NCBI GenBank assembly: GCA_963717755.1
Contig: CAVQWY010000005.1
Coordinates: forward strand, 806,001-870,000
Length of the DNA stretch: 64,000 bases
Direction: 5' to 3'
From: VFJN01 sp963717755
GTDB lineage: Bacteria > Actinomycetota > Acidimicrobiia > Acidimicrobiales > VFJN01
In this document: in pieces, positions 61,020 to 64,000 of the stretch
How the letters are laid out: every line of letters begins with the position of its first letter
Position numbering within the stretch: position 1 is the stretch's first letter
Notes under the pieces: model-generated
The model's database searches: none
What the model saw: the letters and a program-made list of their open reading frames with translations, nothing else
Told to the model about the DNA's origin: nothing
Made by a program: the position numbers and the translations under genes

Positions 61020-61754
61020 ATGCCAGACCTGATCGAGCGGCTGGCCAGCGTGCTGGCGGACCTCGGACCTGGGTTGGTGCCGCAGGCCGAGCAACGGACG
61101 CTCTCGGCGCTGTGCACGTCGGCCTCCGTCGTCATGGGCGCCACGGGCGTATCGGTCGCCCACCTGGACGACGACGCCGGTGAGCTGCGCTGGCTGGCGG
61201 TGGTCGGCCCCGGGGCGGAGATCGTCGCGCGGCAAGCGCTGCCGATCGGGCAGGGCATCACGGGCTTCGTGGCCGCGACCGGACAGTCGCTGGCCGTGGA
61301 CGATGTCCAGAACGATCCGCGCTTTCACCCGGAGATCGCCGAGTCGAGCGGTTACATCCCCCACTCCATCCTCGCGGTCCCGATCCGCGACGACGGCGGC
61401 ACGGTCCTCGGGGTCCTGTCGGTCCTCGACCGGTCGCCACGCAAGGACGACCTCGCCGTCGCCGGATCGTTCGCGGCGGTGGCCGCGGCCGTCATCCCTG
61501 GCAGCATCGTGCAGCGAAACGTCGGCGCCCTCTTCTTGGCGACCGCCGCCGATGCCGCATCCACCGCCGGGGACGCCGAGCTCGCGGCCGCGCTCCAGCG
61601 GATCGCGGCCGATGCCCCGCCACCGCAGGCTGAGCTCGCCCGAGTGGCGGCAGTGCTGCTCGAGCTCCGCGACCTCGGCCCGCGGACCTACTCGGCCGCG
61701 GTCCGCCTCGTCGAGGACGCGCTCGACCTCGCTCGGTCCCAACGGCGCCGTTGA
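61020..61754 (+). CDS. GAF-domain sensor protein
   Basis: 244 residues. GAF signature features are LPIGQGITGFVAATGQSLAV, DDVQNDPRFHPEIAE and SILAVPIRDDGGTVLGVLSVLDR. The rest (from about residue 150) is Ala-rich helix, EIDxA-type coiled segments with no output domain. GAF domains bind cyclic nucleotides, heme or small molecules. Its stop overlaps the TTG of the subtilase gene, so the pair is co-translated; a sensor-protease pair is a reasonable inference. Confidence 0.82.
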   Translation: MPDLIERLASVLADLGPGLVPQAEQRTLSALCTSASVVMGATGVSVAHLDDDAGELRWLAVVGPGAEIVARQALPIGQGITGFVAATGQSLAVDDVQNDPRFHPEIAESSGYIPHSILAVPIRDDGGTVLGVLSVLDRSPRKDDLAVAGSFAAVAAAVIPGSIVQRNVGALFLATAADAASTAGDAELAAALQRIAADAPPPQAELARVAAVLLELRDLGPRTYSAAVRLVEDALDLARSQRRR

Positions 61755-62566
61755 GCGACAGCGCCCTCCCCGCGTGGGCCGATGCGTTCACGGACGTGCC
61801 GCGCGCCCCGACGCTCGACGGCATCGAGATCACTCCCGACTGGGCCTACGGAGACCGGCGCGGCTCAGGCGTCCGGGTGGCCGTGATCGATTCCGGGGTG
61901 GATGCCAGCCATCCATGGGTCGGCGGGCTGGCGGGCGCCGTCGTGATCGAGCCCGATCCCGAGGGCGAGCCGCCCGACGTCCGCTACGTCGAGGGTCCAC
62001 ACGGCGACCTCTACGGGCACGGCACCGCCTGTGCCACGATCATCCGCCGTCTCGCGCCCGACGTCGAGCTGTGGTCCGTGCGCGTCCTCGGTGAGCGGCT
62101 CACCGGGAAGGCGTGGGTGTTCGCAGCCGCCGTCGAATGGTGCCTGGAGCACGGCATCCGCGTGCTCAACCTGTCCCTCTCGACCTCCAACGACGAGTAT
62201 GCCGAGACCTTCCACCGGCTGGTCGATCGCTGTGCGCACGAGGGTGTGCTCCTCGTATCGGCCATGGCTAACGAGCACAAGGCGACCTACCCGTCCGAGT
62301 TCGCCGGCGTGCTGTCGGTGGCGGCCACCGAGGGAACCGACCTCGAACAGATCCTCCGCAACCCGAATCCCCCTGCCGAGTGGGGCGCGCCGGCGATCGA
62401 CGTGGAGGTCGCCTGGCTGGGTGGGGCCACCCTGACCGTCACCGGCAACTCGTTCGCCGCCCCCGTCGTTGTCGGGCACGTCGCCCGCATCCTCGCCGCC
62501 CACCCCGATCTGTCGATCTGGCAGGTGAGGACGGTGCTGGCGGCACTGGCGGCCAACGCCGGCTGA
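61751..62566 (+). CDS. S8 (subtilisin-like) serine protease, predicted intracellular
   Basis: 271 residues from TTG 61751. Catalytic Asp47 (VAVIDSGVDASHP), His90 (YGHGTACATIIRR) and Ser234 (TGNSFAAPVVVGH) plus oxyanion Asn174 (SAMANEHK) are all present. There is no signal peptide or long prodomain, and the N-terminus is only about 40 residues before the catalytic Asp. It is shorter than secreted subtilisins. Translationally coupled to the GAF protein and convergent with the Crp regulator. Confidence 0.85.
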   Translation: MSDSALPAWADAFTDVPRAPTLDGIEITPDWAYGDRRGSGVRVAVIDSGVDASHPWVGGLAGAVVIEPDPEGEPPDVRYVEGPHGDLYGHGTACATIIRRLAPDVELWSVRVLGERLTGKAWVFAAAVEWCLEHGIRVLNLSLSTSNDEYAETFHRLVDRCAHEGVLLVSAMANEHKATYPSEFAGVLSVAATEGTDLEQILRNPNPPAEWGAPAIDVEVAWLGGATLTVTGNSFAAPVVVGHVARILAAHPDLSIWQVRTVLAALAANAG

Positions 62567-62575
62567 CGTCTCGTC

Positions 62576-63216
62576 TCAGCGGGCGCGCTGCGCGAGGCGC
62601 TTCCGGTCGACCACGCGCAGTCGACCGCGGGACGCGGTCACCTCGCCCGCGTCGATGGCCGCCTGCAACGCTCTGTTGGCGGTCGGACGGGTGGTGCCCG
62701 CCATCGACGCAAGGTCCTCCTGCGTCACGGCGATCTCGGCACCGTCGTACAGCTCCTCCAAGTCGAGGAGTCGCCGGAAGACCCGCTTCTCGGCCGGCAG
62801 GAACAGCGTTTCCACGTAGAGATCGGTGAGACGCCGGACCTGGCGGGCCAGATGGGCGAGGAGGAGATCGTCAACGGTGGGATGGGTGGCTCGCAGGTCC
62901 CCGAACTGAGCTCGGGAGAGCACGATCGTCTCGGTGGGCTCGAGGGCAACAGCCGACGCGGTGCGTCGCTGGCCCGGCCCGAGGACCGCCTGCTCGCCGA
63001 AGCCCTCGCCCCGACCGAGCACGGCGATCGTCGCGACATCGCCCAAGGTGCTGGTGACCTGGATCGTGACCCTGCCACTGGCGATGTGATGGAAGGTGTC
63101 ACCAGGGTCGTCCTGGTGGAAGACGACCTCCCCCGCGCGTAGCGGCGTCGGGTGCAGGCCGCCAGCACGGCTCGACGATCCGCGTCATCGAGGCCGGCCA
63201 GGATCTCGTACTCCAC
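62576..63216 (-). CDS. Crp/Fnr-family regulator, frameshifted in a G run
   Basis: GTG 63216 starts EYEILAGLDDADRRAVLAAC. Five G's near 63134 would need to be six to continue into the conserved cyclic-nucleotide domain: EVVFHQDDPGDTFHHIASG, VLGRGEGFGEQAVL and RTASAVALEPTETIVLSRAQF. The C-terminal winged helix ITQEDLASMAGTTRPTANRAL (VTQEDLASMAGTTRPTANRA in the sequence) binds DNA. Length 641 is 3n+2, consistent with one missing base. Likely effector cAMP or another nucleotide; target unknown. Confidence 0.82.
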
Positions 63217-63254
63217 CTGGCCAACCTAAGAGGTCTGCCATGCCTGCGCTCCGC

Positions 63255-63293
63255 GAAGCGGTTCCCGGGGATCCGCCCCCCGGGAACCGCTTC
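63255..63293. terminator. Strong hairpin, 16-bp perfect stem
   Basis: Arms 63255-63270 (GAAGCGGTTCCCGGGG) and 63278-63293 are exact reverse complements around a 7-nt loop. It lies just downstream of the microprotein gene on the minus strand and upstream of the Crp gene. No U-tract, so it may act as a Rho-assisted or RNA-stabilising structure. Confidence 0.68.
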
Positions 63294-63320
63294 ATCGGTC
63301 AACGCCGGACGGGTGGTGCG

Positions 63321-63491
63321 TCAGCGCTTGTTGCCGGGCTCCTGGCCGCGCTTGTTGCCGGGGTTGGTGCTGCGCTTGTTGCCAGGCGCCTGCATGTGGC
63401 CCTCGGTGTCGTCGCTGGCGGCTGCCTCGCGCTTGTTGCCGGGGTTGACGCTTCGCTTGTTGCCTGGGTTGAGGCTTCGCTTGTTGCCCAT
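63321..63491 (-). CDS. GNKR-repeat microprotein (56 residues), novel
   Basis: ATG 63491 to TGA 63321. Gly-Asn-Lys-Arg occurs six times, at residues 2-5, 10-13, 18-21, 37-40, 45-48 and 53-56. In each triplet the pitch is 8 residues with a consensus Ser-x-Asn-Pro-Gly-Asn-Lys-Arg; the triplets are separated by an acidic linker (EAAASDDTEGHMQAP). A clean ribosome binding site GGAGGG ends 7 nt before the ATG. About 91% of third codon positions are G or C, as in real genes here, while the two competing frames are poor. No hydrophobic or signal segment; strongly basic. I know no family. The hairpin at 63255-63293 follows. Confidence 0.72.
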   Translation of the reverse strand: MGNKRSLNPGNKRSVNPGNKREAAASDDTEGHMQAPGNKRSTNPGNKRGQEPGNKR

Positions 63492-63497
63492 CTTGGA

Positions 63498-63503
63498 TCC
63501 CTC
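63498..63503 (-). promoter_or_regulatory. Ribosome binding site of the GNKR-repeat gene
   Basis: GGAGGG on the minus strand, 6-7 nt from ATG 63491. One of the strongest Shine-Dalgarno sites in the window and it decides the frame. Confidence 0.65.
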
Positions 63504-63604
63504 CAGGGGTTCGGGTTGCTTGTGCTCATCATGCCCTCAGAATCGTTCTTGGTCTGTGCCAGTGGTGACGCTCGCTGTGTATCGCCGCGCACACATCGGG
63601 CGCC

Positions 63605-64000
63605 CTACGTCTCCCCGCCGATGGCGGCGACCTTGCTCGGGTGCGAGCTGGCGAGCGCGACCTGCGCCCGCCCCAGGAACGTGGCACGGGCGTTGTCGTC
63701 CGCCTGCACGGCGGCGAGGAACGCCTCGCCACTGATTCGATCGAGCACGCAGTCGGTCTCGGCCGACACGGTGGCCGTCCGCGGGAGCTGGGCGATGAGG
63801 CCGATCTCGCCGAAGGCGTCTCCGGGACGCAAGGTGCTGAACCGGTGGATCTGGTCGTGCTCGCCCAGCGCGTGCACAGCGAGCTGGCCGTCGACCACGA
63901 CGAAGAACGCCGTGGCTGGGTCACCCTCGCGGACGACATCAGTGCCGGCCGTCACCCGTACGCGCACCGCCGACCCCGCCATGGCCTCGAGCCCGCGGCG
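63605..64000 (-). CDS. Cyclic nucleotide-binding domain protein, C-terminal part (runs off right edge)
   Basis: The last 132 codons of a gene read leftward; the frame is open to the window edge. VTAGTDVVREGDPATAFFVVVDGQL, FSTLRPGDAFGEIGLIAQLPRTATVSAETD contain the cNMP-binding beta-roll and the phosphate-binding cassette with Glu and Arg (shown as FGEIGLIAQLPRTATV). An ATG at 63982 is possible, but codons upstream (RRGLEA) join the domain naturally, as in actinobacterial MFS transporters with a C-terminal cNMP domain. The N-terminal part is outside the window. Confidence 0.72.
   Translation of the reverse strand, partial: RRGLEAMAGSAVRVRVTAGTDVVREGDPATAFFVVVDGQLAVHALGEHDQIHRFSTLRPGDAFGEIGLIAQLPRTATVSAETDCVLDRISGEAFLAAVQADDNARATFLGRAQVALASSHPSKVAAIGGET

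Noticed and set aside
63299..63735. Repeat-looking frames ATSEAST-type (minus) and RLLPG-type (plus) across the microprotein region
   Set aside because: They arise because any frame through an internally repeated gene is repetitive. The GNKR frame alone has the RBS and the genome-like third-position GC.
1..64000. Searches by eye for tRNA genes, rRNA, CRISPR repeats, IS ends and phage genes
   Set aside because: None seen; intergenic gaps are short and contain no cloverleaf, direct-repeat array or transposase-like frame.

Overview
The window is very GC-rich, with strong G/C third-position bias, tightly packed genes, many GTG/TTG starts and many 4-nt ATGA/GTGA overlaps. Gene content (F420-type LLM oxidoreductase, several TetR regulators, acyl-CoA ligases, crotonases, SCP2-type thiolases, DUF35 OB-fold proteins, CaiB transferase, P450, Ku/LigD) points to an actinobacterium, most plausibly the Acidimicrobiia; that placement is inference. 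I see no rRNA, tRNA, CRISPR array, insertion sequence or prophage, and no gene-free stretch above 300 bases.

Layout. 1-5425: three leftward blocks: TetR-hydrolase-LLM oxidoreductase; isochorismatase-fold protein-FadD3-like ligase; TetR2-fatty acid hydroxylase. They face a rightward amidohydrolase at 5647. 6853-10350: acetyltransferase, a hydrolase fragment, crotonase and acyl-CoA ligase. 10377-15468: secreted or surface functions (GH3, GH36, LPxTG-type DUF3604 protein, broken lipoprotein). 15483-19361: thiolase and ketoacyl-synthase/OB fusion divergent from CaiB. 19416-27881: hydrolase, decayed GNAT, DoxX, then a closely overlapping rightward run (ABC1 kinase, HAD, EEP, LMW-PTP, acetyl-CoA hydrolase, TrmH-like, crotonase). 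27885-29945: ArsR-SRPBCC pair and LtrA. 30001-37532: cbs-metB followed by an unusual five-gene cassette (DHDPS-like, old yellow enzyme, Gfo/Idh/MocA, PmoA-like, cupin). 37816-43413: orphan NuoF-like protein, DUF35-thiolase pair, aminotransferase, hydrolase. 43423-49511: zinc-knuckle SDR, diguanylate cyclase, VOC protein, LigD (PE-Pol only) and Ku. 49790-59203: crotonase, AI-2E permease, two-domain acyl-CoA-reductase-like SDR, Bfd-Bfr, AlkZ-like protein, aldo/keto reductase, BON protein, P450. 59347-64000: D-aminoacylase, GAF-subtilase pair, Crp regulator, a repeat microprotein and a cyclic-nucleotide-binding protein cut by the edge.

How it works together. Much of the window is acyl-CoA catabolism (ligases, crotonases, thiolases, CoA transferase, hydrolases). 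Part of it appears co-regulated: a 13-bp core palindrome, TGAC-N5-GTCA, occurs in four intergenic regions and is centred 28-30 nt from five start codons, including that of a TetR regulator. Many genes have a TANNNT box 6-8 nt before the start codon, indicating leaderless mRNAs.

Two cautions. At least ten otherwise well-conserved genes are broken by single frameshifts (some LigD-like genes by several), which looks more like sequence error than biology. One clearly new-looking element is a 56-residue protein at 63321-63491 made of six Gly-Asn-Lys-Arg repeats.
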